Shown here: positions 14,489-27,051 of the stretch, one piece after another
Position numbering within the stretch: position 1 is the first letter of the stretch
Layout: every line of letters starts with the position of its first letter
Source of the DNA: Mesodorylaimus sp. YZB2_4
Lineage: Eukaryota; Nematoda; Enoplea; Dorylaimida; Dorylaimidae
NCBI GenBank assembly: GCA_030248295.1
Contig: JASANH010000895.1
Span: forward strand, 124,001 to 188,000
Reading direction: 5' to 3'
Length of the DNA stretch: 64,000 bases
Notes under the pieces: model-generated
What the model was told of the DNA's origin: nothing
Databases searched by the model: none
Seen by the model: the letters and a program-made list of their open reading frames with translations, nothing else
Program-made: the position numbers and the translations under genes

Positions 14489-17400
14489 TCAAATATTGGC
14501 AAAGTACTCCCCGATACTAAAATCCACTTTTCCGGCTACGCTAAGCTCGTGTCGAATAACTTGATCTATGTCACACTGGACATCGTTCTTAAACCGATTG
14601 TCGTACTGAATGTCGGACAGTTCAACAGGCAGCTGCTGCGGCGGCATGATACCATTACAGGACGTTCCAGCCAGCAGCACTGCCGTCGAGTTGGGCAAAT
14701 TAGTCGAGTTCAGGCCGTCCAATTGAGGGTATTGAAGGTAGCAGTTGTTTCTGTTCGCCTCGCCGTGATATCCGTTAGTCTGATACTGGTCTTTCTTGAG
14801 CACGACCGGCGCATTGACAGGTACTCGTTGGGGAATAGCTGACTTGGCTGGTGAATGGTAAATTGGCGACGCCTGTCGCTGTTCCACTGCCGAGAAGAGC
14901 TGTTGCTGATCGGGCCTGACTGCGCCGAACTCCGCCTTCGACGACATCATCATCCCGTTACTGTTTCCGTTCGCGTACGACGATTTGACCGGACTATTGC
15001 TCATACCATTCGGCGCGTACTGCTGCGAGTGCTTCCACGCGCAGGCCGGAGGCGTTGATGCCGAGGACAGACCATCGGGCGACGAAGTTAACTGGTGCGA
15101 ATTAGGCCAACCGCTGACCGGCGGCGTCGAACGCATCGACAACGCTTCCGTCGACAGATTCATGCCCGTGCGGACCGAATCGGCCAGTTCGACGCCCAGC
15201 CCGCTTTCCGTCGAGACCGGGGCTGCCGTCGCGGCGGGATCGTAGTCCAGAAACTCCAAATCTTCATCCGTCGGTGATAAGCATCGACTTCCGGCGCCTG
15301 TTCCGCATCCAATATAAGAGTAAGTCGATAAATTCGATCCCGATCGGTGTCTGAATTCGCCATAATCGGATGCTCCTTCAGACATGAAATCCGGACTGAA
15401 TAAGCCGTTTCGTATTTCCGCGATTTCACTATTGATACTGAAATCGATCGAGCCGCTTTGCTGACCACCAGCCAATAAACCATTCGCGCGATGCTGTTCT
15501 GCACGTTTCTTGGCTCCTCGTCGTTTCTTTTCCATCGACGCTTTCACAGCATCGTCGCCGCTTGTCGGCATCGTGCTTGTTCGACGTCGAGAAGCTTTGC
15601 CTGGCTTCGCATCAGGATTCAATACCCACCACGACGACTTGCCAGCCCCCTCATTTTGGATTCGTACAAAGCGGCTGTGCAAGGACAGATTGTGCCGAAT
15701 AGAGTTCTGAAACGAAAGAAAAACACGGATTTAGGACTTACAGACGCACGTGAGCGCGACCCTATCAGAACCCTTTATCTTGTCAGCCCTTAGGATGTGG
15801 TGTACAACGTAAGAAAAATGTTTTGCTCCTGACAGCCCGAACCTAATTTCTTTCAACCTTTCCCCCTTTTCACGCCTGATTCTTCACAATTCCACGCCCT
15901 CGCCCTCGCCCGAGTGGTGAGGGACATTATGCCCTTTTTCGTCCTTAGTCAGACTGCGAAGGCCAATTAGTTATCACGTTCGGTCAGTCCCGAAGCTTGG
16001 GCAATAATGGCCATGCGGATCATAATGCACAGCCATCCGCCAATGTTACCTGCCCCTACTCACCTCGAAGCAGACCTATAATTTTCATGACTAGCTCGAC
16101 GATGGCCTAACGAACGAGTCTCGTTCAACGAGCGCGTCATTATTTTTTATAGAAAACCTCGACTCTGATTCAACGACGAGTTCGCCCACAAGCATGTTTT
16201 CAAAGTTTCAGCTTTCGGCCAACCTTCGATGCTCGACTTTTTCTAATATTTTCGTACATGTTTTTCCTCATTTTCTTATCGCGGGTTATTATCTCGGCGT
16301 GTTATTGTTATTGCACAAGAGATGCGATGCTCGAGAGTTTAGGCCTAGTCCAGGCATTTCGCTTGATTTTGGCCTTTCTAAGGCCTCGAGTCGCACTATT
16401 CGATGAAGGCTTTAATTTTTATTTACAACCCGCTCAGGATTCATCGCCCGCCGCGCTGCATAACTGCCACCACCAGTTTGAGCCAGTGCCAACCAGAGTC
16501 ATGCGCATCCACGCCTAATCGGAAACTGGTTACCACAAAACGGAAGGGGCCGATGATAAAACGATTTTCTCACGTCATTTCTTCACGTCCCGCTCTTCCC
16601 GTTTCCTCTCTCACATCGCCACCGTGCTCTTTTTCCACTTGTGGCGTGTACAACTGGGTCAGCCAAAGAGAACGAACGAATATGATCCGTACTTTAGACC
16701 CTGCCAGATAAGTACGTGTACATAGCACGTGGCCAGCGTTACGTGCCAGCCGCAAGCCCTACGTGCATTTCATAGACAACTCGCCAGGCATTCGAGTCAG
16801 AGAAGCCGCGCCAACACGGAAAATGTTACTTCGAACACCAGCAGGCATTCTTCTCGAGCTTCCTTTTCGCCACTGACTACGCAGCCAGGAACAAGTCCCC
16901 AAAATGAAGCACTCATCTATGAGCATTTATCGACTCTTTGTAATGATATTCAATAGTGCCCAGTCTGGCGTCGCCAATTCTGAAGGTACGTCGGCTAGCG
17001 GAAGGGTGACAGCATCATTTTCCGACAACCCGTCGCCTCAAAGCCCAGGAGAAAAGACCCCGAGACCGACTAGACCAGACGTCTGGTTCCGAAACGATGG
17101 ATTTTGATGCAAAAGCCAAAACCTCTAGACGACAAAACAGCAGGTGAACTAAACGAAACGACACAATTTTATGCATGCATGCGTAGACTTTATGCATGCC
17201 ACTTTCTCACTCCTAGTCACTCGACGTGCCTTCCACGCATCGAGACCTCCGAACACTTCCTCCTCCCTCTGGACCAATCGTAAATTCTCGCCTCCTATCT
17301 GTGCGCGGGCGCCAAGCTCCTTCGTTCGCCACTCATATAAATCATGCCGCAGAAACCCTCAACTTCGCCCTCTGCCCTTTCCGATACGTCTGACAAAATG

Positions 17401-18567
17401 CACTCGACAAAGAAGCATCGGCCAACAATACTGAGTCTAGTCTTTCAGGCGCGAGCTATGTATCTTTAGCTTGCAACAGATCCCGTACGACCGCCCGCGT
17501 GTGCTGCCCCAGGCCAGCTTTATCTGATCCTTCCAACAGACGTCAGCCAGATTTCGTTCCCAGATGAGAGCGCTTAAGTTCAAAAAGCGATAAACCCATT
17601 ACGGGTCTTATCGGAGCTCGCCGCTGGAGAGGCCGTGATAAAGAAAACATCATGTCAAAAAGCCTTAGGTGCCGAAGAGCGCGCATTCAAACGCCTATGC
17701 ACTGTGTATGCACGACTATTTCCCCTCTGCCAAACCCATAATCTTCCCTAACTAACTTGGATTGAAAAGAGTAAAAACCTGATTTCAGAACATCATTCTT
17801 CTTTCTTGCGCAGTCAGGACCACGAGTTCTGTTTTTCCACCCGACTTACGATGACAATGTCGGAATCTGGCCGATACTCTCGGCTGCGCCCAATTACATT
17901 GACGAGAAAGGATTCCTATCAGAGTGCCCCCGGGCCAAATGACCATCTAATGTCGAGTCCACCTAAACCCCTTCGAAAAAAGATGCCTACCTTCCACCCG
18001 GCCGAGCTGTTACTGTCACCTTTGTCTCGGAAATAGGGTACGTTTTGAACCATCCTGAAAAATCGGACTTACAGTACGGACCGATAAGATTCGGAAATGG
18101 GAAGCTTACCAATCGTAAATCTGCGACAAGGTTAAGCGCTTTTCGGGACTGCTTAAAATGGCTTGGGTAATCAGATCGGCGTAAGACAAATTGCCCCATG
18201 CATTCCTCCTCGACGAGTTCTTCTTGACGTTCGAGGCCGCCGAGGTAACGGCTTGCTGATTTTGAGTCTGCTCCTCGGTTGTGGCTTGGAAATTATTTTG
18301 ATATTGCGAAGAATCAATAATCGATGGAGAATGATCACTGACCAAATTTTCGTTCGATTCCGTCAAGCTGCCGGCTTCTTCTTCGGGAATTTGTTCGTGT
18401 ATGAGCGGAGACGTATGGTGGCCTAGATCGCCGGCGGGCCTCTGTAAAGGCCAAGTATTACACCGATCACGAGCTTGAGGTTGTTCCACATCGAAATCCA
18501 CGTCCAGGATGCCAGTTTCCAGCAACGGAGGCATCATATCATCCTCGTTCATCATCATTGCCATCAT
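14489..18567 (-). CDS. FOXO: FOXO forkhead transcription factor
   Basis: FOXO/DAF-16 is the forkhead factor that insulin-PI3K-Akt signalling excludes from the nucleus. There are three exons: 18110-18567, 17991-18054 and 14489-15706, giving 579 codons plus stop with all junctions in frame. The forkhead domain is split across all three: [20 protein letters not shown] ends exon 1, [17 protein letters not shown] is exon 2, and [13 protein letters not shown] opens exon 3, followed by [16 protein letters not shown]. All three Akt-site contexts are visible: RDRCNTWP near residue 40, RRRTST just after the forkhead, and [13 protein letters not shown] further on. The C-terminal transactivation segment includes [12 protein letters not shown] Met-rich start ([12 protein letters not shown]) precedes the first Akt site. 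This is a complete, intact single copy. Confidence 0.97.
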
Positions 18568-20475
18568 GACGATACCTGAAACGCAGCAGATTTATCCTTA
18601 GCTACAGCCCCCGAACTAACCTTCTTCCTTCACACGAACGCGAAATAAAAAACGGGCGCCTCCCTGCCACTTAGCCAATACATTCTACTACCTATTTCGG
18701 TCACATACGCGCACTCGCCGCAGCCTAGAACGTCCTCTCGCTCTCAACTCGATTTCTATCTCGCCAAGGCGGACCGACCGACCGGCCAGCCGCCACCCGT
18801 CAGTCGAAGAAGAGTAGGCTGTGGGCCGCCAGAGTACCGTACATACTCGCGCGCCTAATGCCTGGCGACAAGGTACCCCCCAGTCAGCACGCCTTCACCC
18901 CTCCTCCGCCATAGAAAACGAACGAGAGAGAACCGGAGCGAGACAGTGGAACGAACGAAATGAAAAAGAACGACGACAACGAACAGAGTCGGCTGGCGGG
19001 CTGGCAGCAGTGTGCTCAGTTGCGCCTAGCAGCATCGATAATGGACCGAACCGAACGCGCTTTTCTCTAAAAGCCCAACTCGTTGCGTCCGTGCCTGTCG
19101 CCGTGACGTCAATCGAGGCCGTTGCTATGAGCGACCCGTGCGCCGGAAGGCTTTAAAATAAGCTTCTCCAATGCCCCAATATGGCCAGCCGCCTTCTATT
19201 CTCAGCAATGGACCAACGAACGTGTGCGGTGCAGGCTCTAATTGAACACCCCTCCGTCCTGCCTCGACCGACGATCGAAACGAGCCGGTTAACGACCCTA
19301 CTCTCATTTTCATATCCACTTGCGCAAAAAACTTTCATTATCACGCGCCGGATCCCGTTCCTCGTTTCTTAGCACGTAAGACTTGCGGCGGGCACTCAAG
19401 CCCGGATAAGACGACCGGCTAATACTTCCACCTCAACCCGCGCACTCCTAACTAACCCTCGCACTCCTCAGCGCAGATACCCGGAAGTAATGGTGAAATA
19501 CGAACATGTAGGCGACTCGGCCCTACTATAGCAAGGGACAGCACTTCCAGAATGAAAAGCTAACCGAATCACCTCTCCGTGCCCACGTCACCCCTACAAA
19601 CTGATTGGAAGAGTGCACTCACCTGTTCCGCTTCCTCACTAAATCTGACGCCGCCTTCGTCCCATTCGCCGAACCCTAAGCAACCAAACGTACCTACTTG
19701 GTTATTTCCACTAATCACAAAACCTCGATACGCTTTGTCGCAACGCCCAGCACTGACGACCGAGACACCTAGCTACAGTAGACAGTCAACACTCAACCGC
19801 ACTCACGGCTGATTGGAAAGCAGAAGGAAGCCATGAAATACACGAGGTGGCAAAAACCACGCATTCCACATATCACACAGTTATCAGTGCAAAACTTTAC
19901 TCATTCGTGCATCTGAAACTGATCGCAGGATTATATGACTGAACAAACAAGTACAAACAGCGCCACCTATGGCCATGACAACAAAAGTTAAAACAGCAGA
20001 ACCTGATAGCCTATGGAGATTTCATTAATAAACGCCCACCGCACACGCAGGACACCACCAGCTGCTCACAACATCGCCAGCGACTAGTCAAAGTCATTCA
20101 TGACGTGAAAATGGTCACGAAACTAATGTAAAGGGAAACAGAGAGTCCATTTTGTCCAGGCCATTTTTGATCATCTGATTGCCACACGTTGGAAAACATT
20201 ACGTACTATCCGCCACAAAGCCGACACTGGCCGAAGAATGACAGCACTGCACACGCTGAGGGCATCCCTGAAATAAACTCGGTCACTGGATGTTCCTTGA
20301 AGTGCACACGTGACTGATATGAACGCCTCCTTGACTGCCTTTACATTCGGTACAATCGACTTGCACCTATCCGATATAGCGACCATCCCTGGGGCGTAGA
20401 CCCGAGTGCGGAGGCAATGTGCTGCTAACCCTCTCGTTATGGTGTGAGATAGCAAAGGGAAACGCACACCATTAC
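18568..20475. other. FOXO upstream region and NAA60 3' flank
   Basis: 18568-19150 is GC-rich with many CG dinucleotides and probably holds FOXO promoter and 5' leader sequence. 19150-20475 contains nothing I can call coding; the minus-strand ORF at 20171-20491 overlaps the last NAA60 exon in another frame. Confidence 0.5.
19104..19111. promoter_or_regulatory. Perfect CRE palindrome upstream of FOXO
   Basis: TGACGTCA, the full 8-bp CREB/ATF site, lies about 540 bp upstream of the FOXO ATG in the CG-rich region. An 8-mer alone can occur by chance. The position makes it a reasonable candidate element. Confidence 0.4.
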
Positions 20476-21491
20476 TTACGTCAAGGTCCAAGGGGGTTGA
20501 CCTCCGTTCAAATAGAGAGCGTAGGTGTACCCATCATACGCTTGGCCGTTGAAAAAGTAATACCGGCGTAAGCAAGCGTGCCGTCTAGAATGTACTATAA
20601 CAAGGACTGGTCAGGCAAAACTATAACAAAGTCTCACCGAAAATGTCTCCTCTCGTAAAATCCGATAGCCGCTTCATTTGTGACCAAAACGTGCAAATAA
20701 AGACACCGTACATTAGCCGCGTTCCCGAGGCCACTTTGCAAATAGGCCAGCAATTGATCCAGAAGTAATGAAGCTACGCCGCGTTTCCTCCAGGCTTTAT
20801 GCACGCCTAAGCTCAGCATATAGCAAACCGGTGTATTTGGTGGATAGCATTTCGGAAGCAAATTTCGATCCTAGAAGTCCAAAAATTGGTTCATAAAAAA
20901 ATTAAAAAACAATCTTCATTATACCTCAGCATTCCGTCGGTCTAAGGGTTTAATATCAGCAACAATGATCCCAATGATTCGCTCGTTATGCGTAGCAGCC
21001 ATGGACCAGACGTGTTGGCCAGTTGTGACTTCCTCATACCAATAATCGGGATAGCTGAAAACGGAGAACAAAATCGACTGCTTGGCCCCTGAAGATCAGA
21101 GATCCGGTAAAATACAGCTTTCGCTACTTATGTAAGTGATCGGAGCTGGCCTGGGCTCATTCAATCAAAAGTATAACCGACGAGGTCCTACTGAATCGCT
21201 GTGCAGAATACGAGACCTCAGGCGAAGCTCGGTCACTCCTATCCCAACTTACTTGACAGGGAAGATCTGAGTGCACAGTTCCTTAACTTCCTCCACATCA
21301 CCTTCGTTCAAATATCGTAAATGAATTTCTCTGGAGGAAGAGGGCAGCACATCGTACAATTCACCGTTTTCCATCGCAACAGTTGTTGCGCCGGACGAAG
21401 AATCAAAATTCTGGTGAAAATGAGGACTAGTTTGTTCGTCGATTCCCAGCTCGATAAACGGTGCTTCCATCGTATCCGTATCCGGGCCCAA
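20476..21491 (-). CDS. NAA60: N-alpha-acetyltransferase 60 (NatF)
   Basis: NAA60 is the Golgi-associated GNAT enzyme that acetylates N-termini of transmembrane proteins. Four exons: 21253-21491, 20925-21054, 20638-20870 and 20476-20584, 236 codons plus stop. Family landmarks are VKELCTQIFPVNYPDYWYEE across the first junction, then the acetyl-CoA-binding core YMLSLGVHKAWRKRGVASLL, then LYLHVLVTNEAAIGFYERR, and the C-terminal YTYALYLNGGQPPWTLT. The protein is close in length to human NAA60 (about 242). The TAA stop overlaps a strong donor (GTAAGT at 20474-20479), so an alternative isoform could read into a further exon downstream. The start at 21491 is the first ATG of the open exon; an upstream leader exon cannot be excluded. 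Confidence 0.93.
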
Positions 21492-21937
21492 TGACTTCCC
21501 CCGTCTTACATTTCAAGTTTTTCAAAAATTTCGAACTTTTCTTGAATCACGGATTTACGCCAACGGTTTACGGTAACCCGCGCACCCCTGAGCACTTCAA
21601 AGCGATGCTATAAGCATAAGCTTCCTGAGCGCCAAATTTAAATAGATATAGCACAGAACTCATAACCAGCCTTTTACTTTCTTCGGAGTTAAACTACTAA
21701 ATATACCAAACAATTCTAGCATAACTTGAGATAAATGTATCTGAAATCTACCAAAAATTGAAAATAACCGGATGACACCATACCCCGCAAGCAAATCATA
21801 AGTCATCTGACATACGATAAGACACAATTCCAGTCTCAGGCCTGCTATTACCTGCGATAATTTCTTACCCCTCCCCTTACTATATCCCTTGGTTCAAATC
21901 CGGTTACGAGTCTTGTCGGTGCATTGAATGAGGGCGT

Positions 21938-23055
21938 TCATTTTTTCTGCGGTTGATGTACTCTCATCGCCGGCGGCCCGTGTGGTATTTCGTGCGTTGG
22001 ATGCGGCTTTTCGTGGAACGACTTGACTGCCTCGGTAGTGAAATCCTTATCACCCTGAACACAGAGTTTTTATCAGATGACAGCGATCGGCATCAGAGGC
22101 CGCGGCACAGGTGCATGGGCGCAGCGATTTTTGCCGGATATTTCTGTTGTGCACTGCGTTTTAAGCAATTTTAAACAAAAAATTTGCGTGTGTCGCCAGA
22201 AAGATTACGTCCATGGGGAAAAAACTAATCAAAACGTGAGCCATCCAGGTAGAGCAGACTGTTCTCAGCAAAAATGTTGATAGAAGGTAAAGAAAGAAAA
22301 ATCGCGGCGTACACGCACCGGCAGAACCAGAGGAACAGCCGATTACAATTCGACACTTACTTTCACGGGTGCACCAGCGATAAGGGCACGTTGGTCGTGC
22401 GCCGCAGCGGCCGCCAACCTGAAGCAAAAACGGATTGATGAAGCCAATGAAGCGAAAACCACCACAAGTACACAGACACTTTTGGAAACCGTACGGTTTT
22501 GTTTTTATTAATGGAATGTGAAGAACCACCTGCCAAGCGACGCAGGGATGTTAGTGCACATAATCATCCGCCCCAATTTGCCAGTCTAGTTCGCCTCACA
22601 AGAAGAAATGACCGTAAAAAGAGAAGACTTACTGCTGTTGCTTCTTTTCCTCTTCCTGTTCTTCCTTCGTTTTCGATTCGCCTTCTTGCTGATGCTTGTT
22701 TTGAGTGATTCGGACACCGCCAGCGACTTTAACTAGAAAATAACAATGGTTCTAATACTGTAGATCATATACCAGCTAGACCTCTCCCGCTGCCTCTCCC
22801 TCTAATCGAATAGAAAACGGCGCACTATTGCAAGGGATATGTTGACGGCAGTTGCTACGTTTTCACCCATTGTACAATCCCTCCACTGTTAGTATGGATA
22901 TAAAGCATTTAATTAAATGGGCCTATAGGCCTATCAGTAGGCTACGTGAAACGATTGTTGGCCTTGGAACAAAAGACTGCAAAGAGATCACGGGAGTTTT
23001 TACCTGCAGGCGGATGTCCAGCCTTCATTTCCACATCTTCTTCGGCGGAAGCCAT
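21938..23055 (-). CDS. DAP1: Death-associated protein 1
   Basis: DAP1 is a small, disordered, proline-rich cytosolic protein, a TOR substrate and negative regulator of autophagy in mammals. Four exons: 23004-23055, 22633-22732, 22361-22418 and 21938-22054, giving 108 codons plus stop with every junction in frame (human 102). The N-terminus MASAEEDVEMKAGHPPA joins VKVAGGVRITQNKHQQEG, matching the family signature KAGHPPAVKAGGMRI. A Glu/Lys/Gln-rich stretch follows. The last two exons give LIAGAPVKGDKDF and FHEKPHPTHE, matching the family ISGVIARGDKDF and HQKPHAS blocks. Exons this short give no long ORF, so an ORF scan alone misses the gene. Confidence 0.92.
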
Positions 23056-24630
23056 TGTGCAACAATCCCGATAACGAAAGCAAAATTTTCAGATCCGCTA
23101 AAGAGCACAAGTTTACGTCACATGAACCAAAATACCGCCTGGCACGGGAAGTAATAAACAAAGGAGCGATGGCTATCCCCCCCCCCCCCGATGTTGTGTT
23201 ACATGATTGTGAGTAGAATATAGTTTCAGATCTAATTAGTTTTTAGTTCAATTCGCGCAAAATTGAAATTTTAAGGTCCCTAATGGTTATTTTTAATTTA
23301 TAATAATAATATCTCTGGGTCATCTTCATTTACTTCTTCTGAATTAATTTTACGGGAATCCGACTCGAAATTCTTCTTGCCACGAAGTAACGTAGATGGT
23401 TAAATGTATTTCTGCCCCACTAAATTAACTAAGAGTCCGGTAATTGCCGAAAAACACAAAATATTTCTATATTTCTTAAAACCTAAAATATAACTGTTCA
23501 GTATTTTATAAAATAAACTGTAAAAATCTATATTATAGTGATTTCTTTTTTTTTAAGTGGTGAGAAATAGTGAACTATTCGTAAAGTTGACAATGGTCTT
23601 CGACAAAGCCTCTGCGAGTTTGTGATCTTGGTGTGTTCAGGTAAGTTTTTCTGGTTATCTTGTCAGTTTTTTAGATAGTGGTGAGGTAGCGACTTTCTAG
23701 ATCAAGTCTCCAGTCCCATCCTATGGATAGAGCAGGAGTTCAGGGTTGCCTAATTAGGTAGGCTAATGGGGAAACAGGGGTTCATGCTATATTGCCGGAG
23801 AGCCTTGCAAGCTACGGTATGTCTACAGCGCAAGTGTGTGATATTTATCCATTTTATTCTTTTAGATGAAGGCAGTCAATTAAACGTATCCCGATTTTTG
23901 TCATGGGCGCGAGTGGTCATCAACGGAAATGCTGATTCGCCGACATCGATTCGCCTATTTGGGTCTAGGCGCCATAATCGTATGGTCTGTGTTCACATAT
24001 TACCTCGCAATTTATCGTCCTCCTCTGCTACCGTACAGAACGCTGGTAAGGTGCCTTTTATTTTCATGTTGAACAGTGCGTGTGAAGGCAGTAACAGGGC
24101 GGTTCTGTCTAGTACGATTCGTCATGCTACAGTGCCTTCTTTGGGCTCATTAGCATGAAGAGAAAACTGGTTTCCGTGCGTTGTCGCTCCGCTTTACGGC
24201 TCTGATGCATGTTAGCAGCGGAAAGGTATTCTGTTGCGGAACATACGCTCATGTAAGTTTCCCGAAACCCGATTACTGGCGCTTAAGGAAGTCCGTTGGA
24301 CATGTGGCTGCTTCGGGAGAGGTAACTTAGCAGTGGCGTATTGATCCTCTTTCCCCATGGATATCTTTACGCTCCAATAATGGTTACGAATGGGAGTCAT
24401 TTTCTGTGTGCTGGGGCACTTTGACACGCTTCGGATGGTTGCACTTGTAGAGACCGGTTGCAATTCTTGGACAAAACAGCTGTGCTAAATTGAATCGAAC
24501 AGAAGGCAAATCCTATCCCGCTTCCGAAGGCTATTGAGCAGAATTTCTGTGCCTAGAGTTGTTAGGAATAGGTTTATTGCTGCTCGAAAGACAAATACAT
24601 TAGCACAGGTTATTTTCGTTTTTATTGCAG
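23056..24630. other. DAP1-MGAT1 divergent intergenic region
   Basis: The region contains a C-tract near 23179, an AT-rich block (23230-23560), and a candidate plus-strand donor (CAG followed by GTAAGT) at about 23640 that could end a 5' leader exon of MGAT1. The plus ORF at 23766-24158 resembles nothing I know. The transmembrane exon expected for MGAT1 should be here but I could not find it. Confidence 0.45.
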
Positions 24631-26320
24631 GAAATGCCTGACGCATACGATCGAGGATCTGTGCTGTTGCAAAAAATTGAAAAGCTTTCCAAAGACCTTT
24701 CGGCGCAGAAGTTACAAAACCAAGAGCTGTTAGCATTGGTGAAGAAGCAGAATCATGCGTCTGCCAGCGCTGTGGCTGAATCTAATAATGCAATCGATTC
24801 GGTTAAAATATCTGACGTGGGTGTGACGTTGAGCGAAGTAAACCCGCCGATCGCAGTGTTGGTGATCGCTTGTAATCGCCCCGACGCAATAACTAATCAT
24901 TTGGATCAGTTGCTCAAGTGAGTGCCTTGGTGTTCATTGTTGGGTCCGAATTGTGTGTTCCAGTTGATGGGGTATCTATTAATTGTTGTAGATTGCGGCC
25001 TTCAAAAGAGCTTTTTCCCGTCATTGTTAGCCAAGATTGTCAGCACGCAGAGACAACAAAGGCGATCAAGCGTTACGGAGATAAAATAATATTTATTCAG
25101 GTAAACTATTTGTGAAGTCTCAGACCAGAAATATTTGATATGTTCTTCAGCAACCTGATCAAAGCGCTATCGCTGTCCCACCGAAGCAAAAAAAATTTGT
25201 TGGATACTATAAAATATCGAGGCATTATCATTGGGCTTTGAATCAAACGTTCAACACGTACGGCTTTAATGCGACCATTGTCACTGAAGGTATAAGTCTG
25301 AATGGTCCCGTATATTCCACCAAAAGATTTTCTATTTGTAGATGATCTGGATATTTCTGTCGATTTCTTTGAATATTTCTCATCCACATACAGGTTACTG
25401 GAACGGGATCCAACGCTGTGGTGCGTGTCAGCGTGGAACGATAACGGAAAGGTCGGCATGATCGAAGAAAAAGCCGACCTATTGTACAGAACTGACTTCT
25501 TTCCAGGCAAGTCATATTTTCGCTTTGGCCTCTCTCTGGGTTGGTTTTGCCAACTTTTCTCCTTTAGGGTTAGGCTGGATGTTGAAGCGGAGTTTATGGG
25601 ACGAACTGGAACCCATATGGCCCCCTGCCTATTGGGACGACTGGATGAGGCGTGCTGAACAGCGAAAGAATCGAGCGTGCATAAGACCAGAAATCTCACG
25701 GACTGCAATGAGTCAACACGGCAAAGCTGGTGTCAGCAAGTGAGTAGACGGGCTTAATTTGAGGGGCGAATACGAAGGAGGTCTATTTTAGGGGTCTTTA
25801 TTTTGATAAGCATTTGAAAAATATCAAATTGAACACGGAGAAAGTGTTTTTCTCTAAAATGGACTTGACCTATTTGCTCAAAGACAATTACGACGAACAA
25901 TTCGTTAAGCAAGTTTATTCGTGCCCGTCAATTACTCAATCCGAATTGAAGGCAGGCAAATTTGAGGATGGCAAGCCTCTGCCAAGCGCCATTCGTCTGA
26001 CCTATTTGGAAAAAAACACGTACAAAAATACGGCCAAGGCGTACAAGCTGATGGATGACTTTCGGGTAGGCAGAAGAAATGTCATTCCTTGTGTGTGGGT
26101 GGGGAAACCAATTCAAATTTAAATATGGCGGGAAAATTTGAACGCGGATTAACCCGTCTAAGTGTCCATGAACCGTCATTTTATAAATTGGCGTCCTCGT
26201 TTTTAGGCGGGTGTACCGCGTACGGCTTACCGAGGAGTCGTGCCGTTTATGTTCGGACAGTTTCGAGTATACTTGGCGCCGGCGCCCGAATGGAATGGCT
26301 ATGATCCAAATTGGAATTAG
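24631..26320 (+). CDS. MGAT1: GnT-I (MGAT1), N-terminal exon not found
   Basis: MGAT1 adds the first GlcNAc to Man5 in the medial Golgi, opening complex N-glycan synthesis. Seven exons: 24631-24917, 24992-25100, 25151-25289, 25342-25506, 25568-25739, 25792-26065 and 26207-26320; 419 codons plus stop in continuous frame. Landmarks: a coiled stem ([20 protein letters not shown]), [39 protein letters not shown], the metal-binding EDD in [59 protein letters not shown] and the C-terminus [14 protein letters not shown]. The intron after 25506 begins GC, a rare GC-AG intron. The cytosolic tail and transmembrane anchor (about 25-30 residues in relatives) must lie in an unseen upstream exon; the in-frame ATG at 24634 would give a protein without an anchor. 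Confidence 0.95.
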
Positions 26321-27051
26321 GAATTCTGGTACGAGTGTATGAGATTGTCTAGGAATCGATTTGGTCAGTGAGAACCGTTTTTGTTACGCGATGTATATTA
26401 ATTTGTCTGCTAGTCATTCCATGGCATTCAATGAAAGTTTTACCAAGTGGTTGGGTGCCGCACGGTTCTTGCCTGAACCTGACGAAGACAAGATTTATGA
26501 TCATTTTACTGTCAGTCTCTGTTCCGGTTTTCAAAGCCTTGATGGTGTGGCTAGTTTGGTTGTAGAGTATGATTCATGAATTATGCTTCGGTTGCTGTGA
26601 ATGAGTGAAGGGAATCGCGGACCTTGTTGAAAGATGACTGAACTCGATAGGGCTCCCAGGCGTACGGAGGATATCTCGACTACTAAAGCCTGGCATTTGG
26701 TGTTGATCCGCCCGTGAGCTGTTTGCCGTATGAACGCGGCCGTTTATTTCCTATGGGATAGCCCTGGCTTGCATATAATGGCTGCCCCCTCCGCCAGGTC
26801 GGTTCTTATTGTGGCAAGGGAGACGCATGACGAAAAGACATTTTGTTGCTTCCATCTCGATGGGGGCTGAATACAGCTCATGGACAGGAAGTGAAGCCAG
26901 CTAACCGCTCCCCGTGCGCAGCTGTACCAGTCTTCGAAGCTAGTATGCCAGACCCGACCGAGCTACATGCACTCGTCAGCTTCAGTAGCGAGCAGTCGGT
27001 CTGGAAAAGTGCTCGTATATTTCCAATAAGTACTGTTTGACGTGGCTGATC
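26321..27051. other. MGAT1-calexcitin intergenic region
   Basis: About 730 bp holds the MGAT1 3' flank and the calexcitin 5' flank. I see no further exon-like blocks. The ORFs here are short and overlap each other in several frames. Confidence 0.5.

Noticed and set aside
23766..24158. Plus ORF as possible MGAT1 first exon
   Set aside because: It lacks a transmembrane segment and does not splice in phase 0 to 24631 at a credible donor.
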